Virus record (IMG/VR): IMGVR_UViG_3300030060_003331
Span: 1-29,567 of that record
Direction: 5' to 3' (one strand)
Length of the DNA: 29,567 nt
Source of the DNA: a virus
Shown piece by piece: positions 5,521 through 13,884 of this stretch. The translations under genes were made by a program, and so were the position numbers. Numbering within the stretch: the first letter of the stretch is position 1; every line of letters begins with the position of its first letter. The notes beneath the pieces are model-generated. The model was not told the origin of the DNA. It did no database searches and saw nothing but the letters and a program-made list of their open reading frames with translations.

Positions 5521-6750
5521 ATGTACGGACAAGACTACATTGACGGCTCAGACCACCGTGTAGACACCATGCAAGAATACTTGCACAAGCACAGACACAG
5601 GTACACAGGAAGAAACCTGCTGTCTGCTGACAATTACAAGCGAACACCGCGAGGCATGGAAAAGTTTCGCAGAGATGCGTGCCAGATTGGTCGCAGCGTT
5701 GTCCCGCAAACAAGTTTGCAGTTGCCGCCGGGGTTCCTCCAGTCAATGGGTTTTGCCGCTGCAACGCTGTACCACTGCGCCGATGTAATCACAACACAGT
5801 TTCCTGACGGATCTGCAAAGAACTGGCTCAGGCACATAGGTGATTCAGCGGCGACGAATCCGCACGATCCAGACAGCATGTTCTTGCAGCAGGCGACGAA
5901 CACGATTGGCTGGCCCATAGCGCATCTTCGTGAACAGTCGAAGAGGCCGGGTCAAGATGGAAGGTGGGAGGTCTGGTTCCTGAACAGCCTTTGCAGCTGG
6001 CTTGCATTTCACAGGACATGGTTCGAGGTCTCGCCGTACACATCTGAGCTGCTCTCGCATTGTGACGTAGACAATCCAGACCAGCGTGCTATGGAATGGG
6101 CTTCGTTTCTTCCATCAGTCATGCTTGCAGATTCAAGAACGAACAACGTATTCCTCTGCAACGCAGTCTGGAATGAAATGCCAACAGCTGACATGAAGAT
6201 CGAAGACGTAAATTACACAACCGTCGAGGTCGGATACATGCTAGGCACAACAAACGAAGATGGCTTCAGTTGCGGAATCGTCAGCATGGATGACACAGAA
6301 AGCTATGAGGTCGTTTGCAAACGGATGAAGAAAACTGAGCATGGAGGCCAGAGCGTAGACGATTGCCTGCGCTGGGCACTCAATGCAATGTCCCTTGCAA
6401 ACTCGCACCCCAAGTACATCACAGCAACGGGTCGCAAAAACAATTCAGGGCAGCGCAAAGAACACAGGCACGACAACCCCATGTCACTCACGGCAGAGCT
6501 TTGCAGACCTGTGACTAGCAGGACGCTGATGCAGGTGGTCACTGAAGGTGACGGGAAGGGGCTGCCAACAGGTGCCATGACATCTGCGAAAACACCACAC
6601 ATAAGGCGTGGACATGTGAGGCGGCAACCACATGGACAGAGGTTCGAGGTCAACAATCCGGACACTCCCGTCTTCACTGACCGGCACGGAAAGCGGTATC
6701 ACAAGAAACAAATTTGGCCTATTATGGTTAATTCTGCTTTGCGGGGTTGA
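5521..6750 (+). CDS. AcrVA2-like phage protein (possible anti-CRISPR)
   Basis: A 409-residue protein read from the ATG at 5521. The C-terminal 50 residues carry PHIRRGHVRRQPHGQ, then KQIWPIMVN. This is the signature tail I associate with the AcrVA2-like family, common in phages: a H-x-RRGH-x-R-x2-HG motif followed by a W/I-x-P-x-x-V strand. AcrVA2 of Moraxella bovoculi (322 residues) blocks Cas12a production by acting on the nascent Cas12a chain and its mRNA. Many homologues occur where no Cas12a is known, so the ancestral role may differ. The N-terminal 280 residues here are not recognised. The position, last in an early operon of small genes, fits an anti-defence job. The family call is moderate; the anti-CRISPR role is inference. 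Confidence 0.6.
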   Translation: MYGQDYIDGSDHRVDTMQEYLHKHRHRYTGRNLLSADNYKRTPRGMEKFRRDACQIGRSVVPQTSLQLPPGFLQSMGFAAATLYHCADVITTQFPDGSAKNWLRHIGDSAATNPHDPDSMFLQQATNTIGWPIAHLREQSKRPGQDGRWEVWFLNSLCSWLAFHRTWFEVSPYTSELLSHCDVDNPDQRAMEWASFLPSVMLADSRTNNVFLCNAVWNEMPTADMKIEDVNYTTVEVGYMLGTTNEDGFSCGIVSMDDTESYEVVCKRMKKTEHGGQSVDDCLRWALNAMSLANSHPKYITATGRKNNSGQRKEHRHDNPMSLTAELCRPVTSRTLMQVVTEGDGKGLPTGAMTSAKTPHIRRGHVRRQPHGQRFEVNNPDTPVFTDRHGKRYHKKQIWPIMVNSALRG

Positions 6751-6776
6751 CAGTAAAACTTGACAGTGTATTTATA
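6747..6776 (+). promoter_or_regulatory. Sigma-70-like promoter
   Basis: TTGACA at 6747-6752, overlapping the stop of the previous gene, with TTTATA at 6771-6776 (18-nt spacer) or TATTTA at 6769-6774 (16 nt). TTGACAGT is repeated 13 bases later at 6760. It lacks the palindrome of the cassettes at 0.1-4.2 kb. It drives the DUF3846 gene. Confidence 0.65.
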
Positions 6777-6810
6777 AGTAACGAATTGAAAACCGATCAA
6801 GGAGATGATT

Positions 6811-7194
6811 ATGGAAATGATTAACACAAACACTGATGACGGGATTCTTTGCGTCATCATCAAGGCGGATGCGTCCGTCGAAGTCAAGCGCGTCGATGGA
6901 TCGCTTGAGTCGTACCAGAAGATTGTGAAGGGGTACATTGAGCCTGTCGATTTCACATGGAACGGGAGGCGCATGAGTGCCTACGTCAATGAGGAGGGAC
7001 TGATCCATCAGCTCCCGATCAACCCGCTTCTTTGTGCGATCGTTGGGCACCCAGTTCTGTGCGGTGATGCAGTCATCGTCGGTGCCCCTGACCAAGATGG
7101 AGAAACCACAGACGTATGCACTGCATTTGCTGCAAACATGGGTACACTAGAGGCGGCGATTTCAAATAGAATTGCAGAGAAGGTCGTCTTGTAG
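6811..7194 (+). CDS. DUF3846 family protein
   Basis: A 127-residue protein matching the layout of DUF3846, which is common on phages and plasmids. It has an N-terminal strand pair with a VDGSLESYQKIVKGYIEPV segment, then MSAYVNEEGLIHQLPINP, then a C-terminal VILLG-like strand (DAVIVGAPDQDG). Function in the family is unknown. The start at 6811 is chosen over 6805 because CAAGGAG at 6798-6804 abuts the earlier ATG and is spaced six bases from 6811. It has its own promoter and a strong terminator, so it is a single-gene unit. Confidence 0.8.
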   Translation: MEMINTNTDDGILCVIIKADASVEVKRVDGSLESYQKIVKGYIEPVDFTWNGRRMSAYVNEEGLIHQLPINPLLCAIVGHPVLCGDAVIVGAPDQDGETTDVCTAFAANMGTLEAAISNRIAEKVVL

Positions 7195-7216
7195 CTCCAA
7201 CCGATCTTCCCAGTTC

Positions 7217-7256
7217 CCCCTCCTTTGCTCACTTGTCCGGCAAAGGAGGGGTTTTT
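7217..7256 (+). terminator. Rho-independent terminator
   Basis: An 11-bp perfect stem CCCCTCCTTTG (7217-7227) / CAAAGGAGGGG (7241-7251) followed by five T. This is the clearest terminator in the window. It separates the DUF3846 gene from the next promoter. Confidence 0.93.
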
Positions 7257-7303
7257 ATTTGATGATAACTAAAGTTATGTGTGCACTTTTTTTTATATTT
7301 GAG

Positions 7304-7331
7304 TTGACAACAGTTTTCAGTGATGTACAAT
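7304..7331 (+). promoter_or_regulatory. Strong sigma-70 promoter
   Basis: TTGACA at 7304-7309, 16-nt spacer and TACAAT at 7326-7331, immediately after an AT-rich stretch (7287-7300). It is the best consensus promoter in the window and sits 34 bases before the next start codon. Confidence 0.85.
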
Positions 7332-7364
7332 GTACCTGCCAATTACGGCAATAAGGAGATACCA

Positions 7365-7748
7365 ATGCAGAAAGAAATCATCGAAGAAGCACGCAAGATT
7401 ACGACCTTGCTCGAAAGCGCACAGGGCGTGTTTCCCATTCTTTGTTACTACGAAGGCTGGCTTTCACCGAAGGTCGCAGACTTTGACATGGCCGTAGCTA
7501 ACGAGTGGAGCGCGGACAATCCTGCGTTGCCTCTTTGGAATCACATCGAAAACGATCTTTGCCGAATGACTGACTACGTCACAACACTGCTGCTTGCAAG
7601 TGGCATTGATGTCGATGACATCTTCGAGGCAAAGCAAGATGAACTTACGTTCACGAAGGGCACTCTCTCTCGCATGATTGGCAACCAGTTCAGGAACGCG
7701 CTGCGTCAATCAACGATGGATGAACTTCTGAAAAGCATCGAGTCTTAA
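7365..7748 (+). CDS. Hypothetical protein
   Basis: A 127-residue helical protein starting at the ATG at 7365, with AAGGAG (7353-7358) six bases upstream. Segments include EEARKITTLLESAQG, FPILCYYEGWLSP and a C-terminal helix with RNALRQSTMDELLKS. No family recognised. It is first in line after a consensus promoter and may be expressed very early. Confidence 0.75.
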   Translation: MQKEIIEEARKITTLLESAQGVFPILCYYEGWLSPKVADFDMAVANEWSADNPALPLWNHIENDLCRMTDYVTTLLLASGIDVDDIFEAKQDELTFTKGTLSRMIGNQFRNALRQSTMDELLKSIES

Positions 7749-7857
7749 TAATCCCGCCGTCCCACGTAAGGTTGCACGGCAGAACCATGATACTGCAATG
7801 AGGGGTGCGCATTCTTTGCAGGCGATCAAATTAGTACGCACTTTCATAGGAAAAATT

Positions 7858-8130
7858 ATGCTCAGTGAAGAAACAGTTGCAGACAAAATGCTCAAGGTCA
7901 TGCCCGAAGGTTATGGCTGCTTTGATTTTGCAGAAATGAATAAGATCATGAAAACTGAGAGGCTCAGCGTCAGCGAGGTTGCAAAGCGTGCCAACGTTAG
8001 CAGGCAAACGGTGCGCGGCGTGCTTGTGTCACCTGTCATCTCAAACCCAAGGCTTTCTACGTGCTACGTTGTAAGCAAGGCAATTTACGAGTTGGCGCAA
8101 GAGCTTAATAAGGCGAGGGCTGAAGTGTGA
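7858..8130 (+). CDS. HTH (Cro/CI-like) transcriptional regulator
   Basis: A 90-residue protein. Residues about 28-65 form a helix-turn-helix of the Cro/CI type: a helix with MNKIMKTERLS, then VSEVAKRANVS, then the recognition helix with RQTVRGVLV. No dimerisation or peptidase domain follows, so it is a small Cro-like regulator. I chose the start at 7858; a longer frame from 7798 has no ribosome site. It lies at the head of the recombination genes and overlaps the nuclease start (GTGTGA), so it may control that operon. Confidence 0.75.
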   Translation: MLSEETVADKMLKVMPEGYGCFDFAEMNKIMKTERLSVSEVAKRANVSRQTVRGVLVSPVISNPRLSTCYVVSKAIYELAQELNKARAEV

Positions 8131-9062
8131 GCTTGCCAGTCTCCGAGCTACACACCACTGATCTGACAGACAGTTGCCCACAGCGGGTGCTGCTGCGCTG
8201 GGAGGGCAAGCTCTTGCCCCACGCTCCTACTGCACTCGTCAGGGGAATGGTTGCGGGGTCTGCTTGCAGGTACATGCACGAATCCATGGCATGGGACAGA
8301 GAGGACGCGCCTGACTATGCCATGGATTACGCATGGAAACAAACCATGCAAGACCTTGAGGAGGATCAAAGAATCCTGACTGAAGCTGTGGAGAAAAACA
8401 AAGATGCAATGCTCAAAGAGATCCGAAACGTATTAGATCAATACATTGCAAGGCTTGGACCATTGTTTGCAAAGTCAGAGTTCGTGGGCTGCGAAACACC
8501 ATGCACCATGACACTTGACGGAGTTAAGTTTGCATCACACACAGATCTGATAGTCCGGGATTCCGGAAACGTGTTTGGTTACGGCAAGGGAAGATTAATT
8601 ATCTTTGACTGGAAGTGGAGGCAAGAATCACCGAGCAGGGCATACCTTGCAAGGAATTTGCAATTTGCAACTTATTGGTTAATGGCAAGGCAAGGTGAGT
8701 TTCTCATTGAGGACTGGGCTGGCTACACGCCTTTGCCAGACGCAGACAACGCGCAGCTTGTGTGGTTGCATTTGCCAAACCTGAAGCCGTACACACGAAA
8801 AACAATTACATACAACGACAACCAAGAACAACACGAATACAAGAAGGGTGACGTTCGCCCCTTGCGTTCGATATTAAAAACAACACAATACACAGACACA
8901 GACACGACACACATTGAGCGAGCACTCACTCGTCGTGTTAAGATGTACAAGGCAGGCTTCTTTCCTGCCACACCTGAACCAAACAAATGCTCACTATGCG
9001 AAGCAGAAAGTTTCTGCCCTCGTTTCGATACCACGCCATTAGAAGGAGATGCAAATGGCTGA
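8127..9062 (+). CDS. Cas4/RecB-like PD-(D/E)XK exonuclease, Fe-S type
   Basis: A 311-residue nuclease. The catalytic core shows SHTDLIV with Asp140 and FDWKW with Asp161 and Lys163, the D...DxK pattern of PDDEXK_1. A QFATYW helix follows, like the Q-x3-Y motif of RecB nucleases. Cys17 near the N-terminus and Cys288, Cys291 and Cys297 near the C-terminus have the spacing of the iron-sulphur cluster in Cas4 and AddB. It starts with GTG overlapping the regulator's stop. It is directly upstream of a Bet annealing protein, so the likely role is 5'-end resection for phage recombination. No cas1 or cas2 is present, so a spacer-acquisition role is unlikely. Confidence 0.85.
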   Translation: MSLPVSELHTTDLTDSCPQRVLLRWEGKLLPHAPTALVRGMVAGSACRYMHESMAWDREDAPDYAMDYAWKQTMQDLEEDQRILTEAVEKNKDAMLKEIRNVLDQYIARLGPLFAKSEFVGCETPCTMTLDGVKFASHTDLIVRDSGNVFGYGKGRLIIFDWKWRQESPSRAYLARNLQFATYWLMARQGEFLIEDWAGYTPLPDADNAQLVWLHLPNLKPYTRKTITYNDNQEQHEYKKGDVRPLRSILKTTQYTDTDTTHIERALTRRVKMYKAGFFPATPEPNKCSLCEAESFCPRFDTTPLEGDANG

Positions 9063-9879
9063 CCTAATTTTTACAGCTGGCGAAGTTCAATTCATACAAG
9101 ACAAGTTTCGTCTGAACGAATCGCACCTTGGTGTTTTTATTGAGGCCGCGAAGCGTTACAACCTGAACCCCATTGCAAACCAGATCTACCCACAGGTCAG
9201 GCAAGGCAAGCTCAGCATCACAACCGGCATTGATGGATACCGATTGGTTGCAGACCGCACAGGTAAGTACGCAGGCAATGACGATCCTGTCTACGACAAC
9301 GAAGAGTCACCGAAGGTTGCAACAGTCACTGTCTACAAGATTGTGTCAGGCAATCGGTGCGCGTTCACCGCGAGTGCTCGATGGGACCAATACTTTCCCG
9401 GCGAGAAGCAGGGGTTTATGTGGAAAAAAATGCCACACCTCATGCTAGGCAAATGCGCAGAAGCTCTTGCGCTGCGCAAAGCGTTCCCGGCAGAACTGAG
9501 TGGGATCTACACAGCAGAGGAGATGGAGCAGGCAGGAGAGCCAGCTGTTGCGTCACCCTCTCCCAAGGCACAAAGGGAAGTCCCACCACACCGTGACGAG
9601 GTTGAAACCACAGTGGGGTTCAAGAAGGCGTTCGTTGCTACTGTTGCCGATTGGATTGGTGAGCCGGATGTCTTGCCGCAGTGCAAGACGATTCTTGAAA
9701 AGCTGGGCATTGCACAAGATGGCAGTGCAAATGCCGTGGATTTTAGCAACGCCTCTGCTTGGGTGTCTGGACAAAAGGATGCCAGCAGAACGTATGATGA
9801 AGCTATGCTCGGCAAGGAAGTGGAGCAAGAAGAAGACAAGGTCGCAACAGAGCCTGAAGGTGAGGAAGTCCCATGGTGA
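9055..9879 (+). CDS. bet: Bet/RecT single-strand annealing recombinase
   Basis: A 274-residue protein of the RecT/Bet family. Diagnostic parts are FIEAAKRYNLNPIANQIYP, then ITTGIDGYRLVADRTG, then MWKKMPHLMLGKCAEALAL followed by RKAFPAELSGIYTAEEM. These proteins coat and anneal complementary single strands made by a partner exonuclease. The start at 9055 is preferred to 9049 because AAGGAG at 9043-9048 needs spacing. The tail after residue 170 is variable and acidic, as usual. It overlaps the nuclease gene upstream, giving a Red-like pair. Confidence 0.93.
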   Translation: MADLIFTAGEVQFIQDKFRLNESHLGVFIEAAKRYNLNPIANQIYPQVRQGKLSITTGIDGYRLVADRTGKYAGNDDPVYDNEESPKVATVTVYKIVSGNRCAFTASARWDQYFPGEKQGFMWKKMPHLMLGKCAEALALRKAFPAELSGIYTAEEMEQAGEPAVASPSPKAQREVPPHRDEVETTVGFKKAFVATVADWIGEPDVLPQCKTILEKLGIAQDGSANAVDFSNASAWVSGQKDASRTYDEAMLGKEVEQEEDKVATEPEGEEVPW

Positions 9880-10688
9880 ACGGAATTCAAGACAACAGCA
9901 ACGCTTCAACAGAGGAGTTGCAGAGGTGGTATGACAGCATTGGTGGTACGCATGGAACGCGGTGCAACGCAGTAGAAAAGATCATCACTGACAGTGAGTC
10001 TACTGTTCGTGAACAGTGGGTCCGGATGGGTTGGGCATTGAAGACAATCCGTGATGACAGTTTGTTCTCTGAGGACTTCGACTCGTTTGCCGACTATGTC
10101 GAACAGAAGCTGGGGTACAAAAAGTCTTGGGCATACGAAGTAATTGATGCAAGTGAAGTTGCAAAAGTTGTTCCCATCAAGGCGATTTCGCAAGCACGGG
10201 TTCTCGCGCAAATGGAGCCAGAGGAACAGCAGGCTGTGTGGGAGAAGGCTGTAGAAAATTCTGAGGGCGAGGTCACTGCAAAAGCCATCAAGGTTGCAGC
10301 AAACGAATGCTTCAATGACGAAGAGCCAAAGCAGGAACTTCCGAAGGAATCGCAGGAGAGTGAATCCGAGGAGCAAGAAGAATCTGGTGAGTGGCCTCCT
10401 CCGAACAGCGACGAGGAAAAGTTTTTCAACCACTGCATGGATCTTCGTAAGGAACTGAGAAATATTTGTGCCACCGCGAAGAAGGCTATTCTCGAACAGG
10501 ACGGCGGTCACTGGTTTGACTTCGATCAATTCGAGTCATCTTTGAAAAATGCGGCACGAATTCTGAGGATGGCTACTCCAGCTGCCGATTGTCCTTATTG
10601 CAAGGGTGAAGGTTGCGATGTCTGCGCAAACTTGGGCTGGTTGCCCAAGGGCGTGTATGACGCTTTGCCTGACAGTATGAAGGAGTAG
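9873..10688 (+). CDS. Phage DNA-metabolism protein with C-terminal zinc finger
   Basis: A 271-residue protein. Residues 35-110 show the pattern MGWALKTIRDD, LFSEDFDSFADYV, then a KKSWAYEVIDASEV helix. I know this from phage and plasmid proteins with a KfrA- or ParB-helix-like DNA-binding segment. A long acidic linker rich in Glu and Ser follows (about 155-180). The C-terminus has CPYCKGEGCDVC, a CxxC...CxxC zinc finger. It overlaps the bet stop and lies before the helicase, suggesting a replication or recombination role. The exact function is unknown. Confidence 0.65.
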   Translation: MVNGIQDNSNASTEELQRWYDSIGGTHGTRCNAVEKIITDSESTVREQWVRMGWALKTIRDDSLFSEDFDSFADYVEQKLGYKKSWAYEVIDASEVAKVVPIKAISQARVLAQMEPEEQQAVWEKAVENSEGEVTAKAIKVAANECFNDEEPKQELPKESQESESEEQEESGEWPPPNSDEEKFFNHCMDLRKELRNICATAKKAILEQDGGHWFDFDQFESSLKNAARILRMATPAADCPYCKGEGCDVCANLGWLPKGVYDALPDSMKE

Positions 10689-10691
10689 GCC

Positions 10692-10976
10692 GTGGATGAC
10701 ATTGGAGACCTTGATGCTTGCTTCGACGCACCAATTTCAGAGAGCAGCAGCCCTGCGGTAGTCATTGTCGCCCTGTCAAAATGGGTCTCTCTAATGAGAG
10801 CAATGGATGCTGGTGAGGACAAGCGACACCGTGAGGTTCTGTCGGTGCTTGTCAGGCTGGTGCATGTCTGGGCAGAAGAGTTACAGCAAAACCCATCCTA
10901 CGATGAACTTGGTCAGCAACTTGTTGACAATATCGTGGGAGCTGTTGAGACAAAATACACTTTCGGTTCTGACTGA
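10692..10976 (+). CDS. Hypothetical protein
   Basis: A 94-residue helical protein starting with GTG at 10692; AAGGAG at 10680-10685, inside the end of the preceding gene, sets the start. It contains VVIVALSKWVSLMRAMDAGEDKR, broken here by no recognisable motif. It lies between the zinc-finger protein and the helicase. Not recognised. Confidence 0.65.
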   Translation: MDDIGDLDACFDAPISESSSPAVVIVALSKWVSLMRAMDAGEDKRHREVLSVLVRLVHVWAEELQQNPSYDELGQQLVDNIVGAVETKYTFGSD

Positions 10977-10996
10977 ACCACAAAAAAGGAGATGGC

Positions 10997-12652
10997 ATGG
11001 AGCTACGGCCATATCAAAAGGCTGCAGTTGGCGGTTGCGTCAACTCATTGCGCAGTCATGCAAGTGCGTTGGCAGTGATGCCAACAGGATGCGGCAAGAC
11101 AATTGTTTTTAGTGAGACCATACGGCTTGCAAGCAAACGGTGTTTGGTTGTTGCACACAGAGAAGAATTGATACGTCAAGCTGCGAAAAAGATAGAAGCT
11201 ATGACTGGTGAAAAACCATCTATCGAAATGGCAGAGGAAAAAAGTTACGAACCTTACTTCGGAGTTAAAAGCAAGGTAGTTGTTGCAAGCGTGCAAACCT
11301 TAAACGCCAAGAACCACCTCGGGAAAAGAATGAATCGGTTCACCCCTGATGAGTTTTCTCTTTTGGTGATTGATGAAGCACACCACTCAGTGGCAAACTC
11401 ATATCTGAATGTCATCAATTACTTCAGGAGGAACAGGTCACTGAAGGTGATTGGTGTGAGTGCAACTCCAGACAGGTCAGACAAACTCGCACTGGGCGAG
11501 GTCTTTGAAGACGTTGCTTACAAGTACGAACTTTTGCAAGCCGTCAAGGATGGCTGGCTAGTTCCCATCCGGCAAACAGTGGTCAGGGTTGAATCGTTGG
11601 ACTTTTCCAGAGTGAACAAGGTTGCAGGCGATCTCAATCAAAGGCAACTGGCAGAGGTGATGGAATACGAAAAGAACCTGCATGGCGTGGTGACTCCAAC
11701 CCTAGAGCTGACTGGTGACCGAAAGACCATTGTTTTTGCAAGTAGTGTTTTACATGCGACACGGATTGCAGAAATACTGAACAGGCACAAACCTGCTTCT
11801 GCTCGAATGCTGTGCGGCAAGACACCGAAAGATCTTCGAGCAACCATGATCGAAGACTACGCCTCCAACAAATTTCAGTATCTGGTGAATGTTGGAATCA
11901 CTGTCGAAGGATTTGATGATCCGGGCGTTTCTGTCATTGTTATGGCCCGACCATCCTCTTCAAGGTCCCTAGTCGCTCAGCAGGTTGGCAGGGGGACTAG
12001 GCCGCTCGCTAACGCCTTTGAAGGTATTTCCAATGACCACAGCCCCGAAAGCTGCGAGGCGCGTAGGAGGGCCATCAAGGACAGCAGGAAGCCATACTGC
12101 GAAGTGATTGACTTTGTGGGCAATTCTGGCCGCCACAAGTTGATGTACGCATCAGATATTTTGGGGGGTGAGGCAAAGGAGCGTGCGCGTGAGATCGTTA
12201 GAGAGAAAACCTTACAGGACACAACGCCAACACCCGTTGACATAATTGAGGAACTCGAACGCGCTGAAAGGGTTGCTGAAGCAGAAGAAGCTGAGCAAGA
12301 CGCTGTTGTCAAAAGATCCAAGATCAAAGCCGAAGTTAAGTACAAAGCAAGAGACCTAGACCCGTTTGATGTTTTGCAAATTGCAACACCGAAGACAGTT
12401 TGGACAGGAGCCAAGCCCTTGTCTGTGAACCAACAGGCAATGCTTGAAAGGAATGGCATACAGACACACGATGTAGACAATCACACGCAGAGATTGTTGT
12501 TCAACGAAATTGTCAAGCGCAGGAAAGATGGCACCTGCACATATAAGCAAGCTAAGTTGTTGAGAAAATATGGCTACACTGGCAAGGAAAATTTTTCAGA
12601 GGCAAGTAGGATCATTGATGACCTAGCAGCGAACGGATGGAAGAAGCCATGA
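10997..12652 (+). CDS. SF2 DEAH-type helicase
   Basis: A 551-residue superfamily 2 helicase. Motif Q-like RPYQ lies near the start. Motif I is MPTGCGKT (residues 28-35), motif II DEAH (126-129), motif III SAT (155-157), and motif VI QQVGRGTR (328-335). A C-terminal extension after about 400 is charged. Its end is a domain with a KQAKLLRKYG core that recurs at the end of many phage helicases of this kind, where it may bind DNA. The start at 10997 has AAAAGGAG upstream. It overlaps the primase start by 4 bases. Likely role: unwinding during phage replication. Confidence 0.9.
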   Translation: MELRPYQKAAVGGCVNSLRSHASALAVMPTGCGKTIVFSETIRLASKRCLVVAHREELIRQAAKKIEAMTGEKPSIEMAEEKSYEPYFGVKSKVVVASVQTLNAKNHLGKRMNRFTPDEFSLLVIDEAHHSVANSYLNVINYFRRNRSLKVIGVSATPDRSDKLALGEVFEDVAYKYELLQAVKDGWLVPIRQTVVRVESLDFSRVNKVAGDLNQRQLAEVMEYEKNLHGVVTPTLELTGDRKTIVFASSVLHATRIAEILNRHKPASARMLCGKTPKDLRATMIEDYASNKFQYLVNVGITVEGFDDPGVSVIVMARPSSSRSLVAQQVGRGTRPLANAFEGISNDHSPESCEARRRAIKDSRKPYCEVIDFVGNSGRHKLMYASDILGGEAKERAREIVREKTLQDTTPTPVDIIEELERAERVAEAEEAEQDAVVKRSKIKAEVKYKARDLDPFDVLQIATPKTVWTGAKPLSVNQQAMLERNGIQTHDVDNHTQRLLFNEIVKRRKDGTCTYKQAKLLRKYGYTGKENFSEASRIIDDLAANGWKKP

Positions 12653-13449
12653 GTGAATGGATCAGAGCGTCTGGCAACAAAGCGTGCCCAATCTGTGGCA
12701 AGAAAGATTGGTGCTTGATTGCCAAGGACAATAGCGCGGTGATTTGTCCTAGAAAAGAAGAGGGAAGCAAGAAGTACATTGATGGGTCTGGGTATCTGCA
12801 CGTTTTAATACCCGGACAGTACGAGAAAAAAAATCCTGAGTGGAAATCTGAGCTGCCAGAGCACAACACTGTCATGGGGATGCTGGCGAAGAAGTACATC
12901 AAAGCATTTGATGATAAGCGAAAGGTCATCTCTGACCTTGGTGTTTCAGAGGAGTCTCTGAACAAGCTCTTCTGCGGGTGGAGTTCTGCAAACAATGGGG
13001 TAACTTTTCCTATGTTCCGTCACAGAAGAAGAGTGATTGGAATACGAATCAGAACTGCAACAGGGAAAAAATTTGCAGTGAAAGGAAGCCGACAGGGATT
13101 GTTCCTTCCTAAGGACTGGGACATAGAAGAAAAAGGTGTCCTTGTTTGCGAAGGGCCTACAGACACAGCTGCTGCCGTGGACCTTGGTTTCTCTGCCATA
13201 GGCAGGCCGTCTTGCATGGGCGGAGCGGACCTCATTTCCGAAGCTGTAGGAAAAAGGCATGTGGCGATAATCGCAGACGATGATGGCCCCGGCATGGATG
13301 GAGCTAGGAAGCTCTCAGACAGGTTGCGCAGGTTCTGTGCATCTGTGAAGATTGTGGTGCCCAAGCACAACGATCTTCGTGAGTGGAAAAAACAGGGCGC
13401 GACGAAACAGGATGTGATGGATGAAATTGCAAGAACAAAGCCCTGCTGA
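12649..13449 (+). CDS. Primase with CHC2-like zinc finger and TOPRIM domain
   Basis: A 266-residue protein. The N-terminus has a four-Cys zinc site (Cys13, Cys16, Cys22, Cys33). The TOPRIM domain shows VCEGPTDTAAA with Glu168 and Asp172, and IADDDGPG with Asp210-212, the acidic residues that hold Mg2+ in primases. There is no helicase part, so it is a stand-alone primase shorter than T7 gp4 or DnaG. The SF2 helicase just upstream may be its partner. I use the ATG at 12649 (ATGA overlap with the helicase); an in-frame ATG at 12637 is also possible. Confidence 0.88.
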   Translation: MSEWIRASGNKACPICGKKDWCLIAKDNSAVICPRKEEGSKKYIDGSGYLHVLIPGQYEKKNPEWKSELPEHNTVMGMLAKKYIKAFDDKRKVISDLGVSEESLNKLFCGWSSANNGVTFPMFRHRRRVIGIRIRTATGKKFAVKGSRQGLFLPKDWDIEEKGVLVCEGPTDTAAAVDLGFSAIGRPSCMGGADLISEAVGKRHVAIIADDDGPGMDGARKLSDRLRRFCASVKIVVPKHNDLREWKKQGATKQDVMDEIARTKPC

Positions 13450-13825
13450 ATGGAACGTCGAAATACCATATGAGCTAATTAGTCCAAATAAGCTGATGAG
13501 AATGCACTATCGTGTTAGAATGAAAGAGCACGAGAGAGTCATGACTTTGCTTTGGACCTACGGTCGGCCTTTGGTGGAATTTGACTGCCCGGTTAATGTC
13601 CACATAACCCGTTTGTGGGGTTCAAGGCAAAGAGCAATGGACGAGGATAATTTGTACGGAGCTTGCAAACTTTTGATTGACGCGCTGAAAAAACCTAAAG
13701 GCAGAAGCAGGCAGGGTCTGTCTGTCATTTTAGATGACGATCCTAGCCACGTTTCGCTCAAGGTTGTGCAGCGTAAAGACGATGAAGGTTTACGACGGGT
13801 TCGTGTCAAAATTACACCGCGTTGA
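13421..13825 (+). CDS. rusA: RusA-like Holliday junction resolvase
   Basis: A 134-residue protein close in size to E. coli RusA (120). The key stretch is AMDEDNLYGACKLLIDALK (Asp74, Asp76, Asn77, Lys83, Asp87), followed by GLSVILDDDPSHV with Asp105-107. This is the RusA pattern D-x-DN-x(n)-K-x3-D with a later DD. Such enzymes cut four-way junctions to free phage DNA before packaging. It overlaps the primase end by 29 bases and has no strong ribosome site. A terminator begins 20 bases after its stop, closing the DNA-metabolism operon. Confidence 0.82.
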   Translation: MKLQEQSPAEWNVEIPYELISPNKLMRMHYRVRMKEHERVMTLLWTYGRPLVEFDCPVNVHITRLWGSRQRAMDEDNLYGACKLLIDALKKPKGRSRQGLSVILDDDPSHVSLKVVQRKDDEGLRRVRVKITPR

Positions 13826-13845
13826 ATAAAGAACATCTCCTTTTA

Positions 13846-13884
13846 GGGGCCTCTGTCAACGCATCGGCAGAGGTCTCTTTTTTT
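13846..13884 (+). terminator. Rho-independent terminator
   Basis: CCTCTG (13850-13855) pairs with CAGAGG (13868-13873). The stem extends outward through G-U and G-C pairs (GGGG with TCTC). A run of T ends at 13884, directly against the next ATG. Confidence 0.82.

Noticed and set aside
8127-9062. CRISPR-associated cas4
   Set aside because: The Fe-S nuclease sits beside bet with no cas1, cas2 or repeats, so a recombination exonuclease is the simpler reading.
13822-13884. TTG start at 13822 for the coiled-coil membrane protein
   Set aside because: It would put a strong terminator hairpin inside the coding sequence and add a poor N-terminus; the ATG at 13885 is the better, though still weak, choice.
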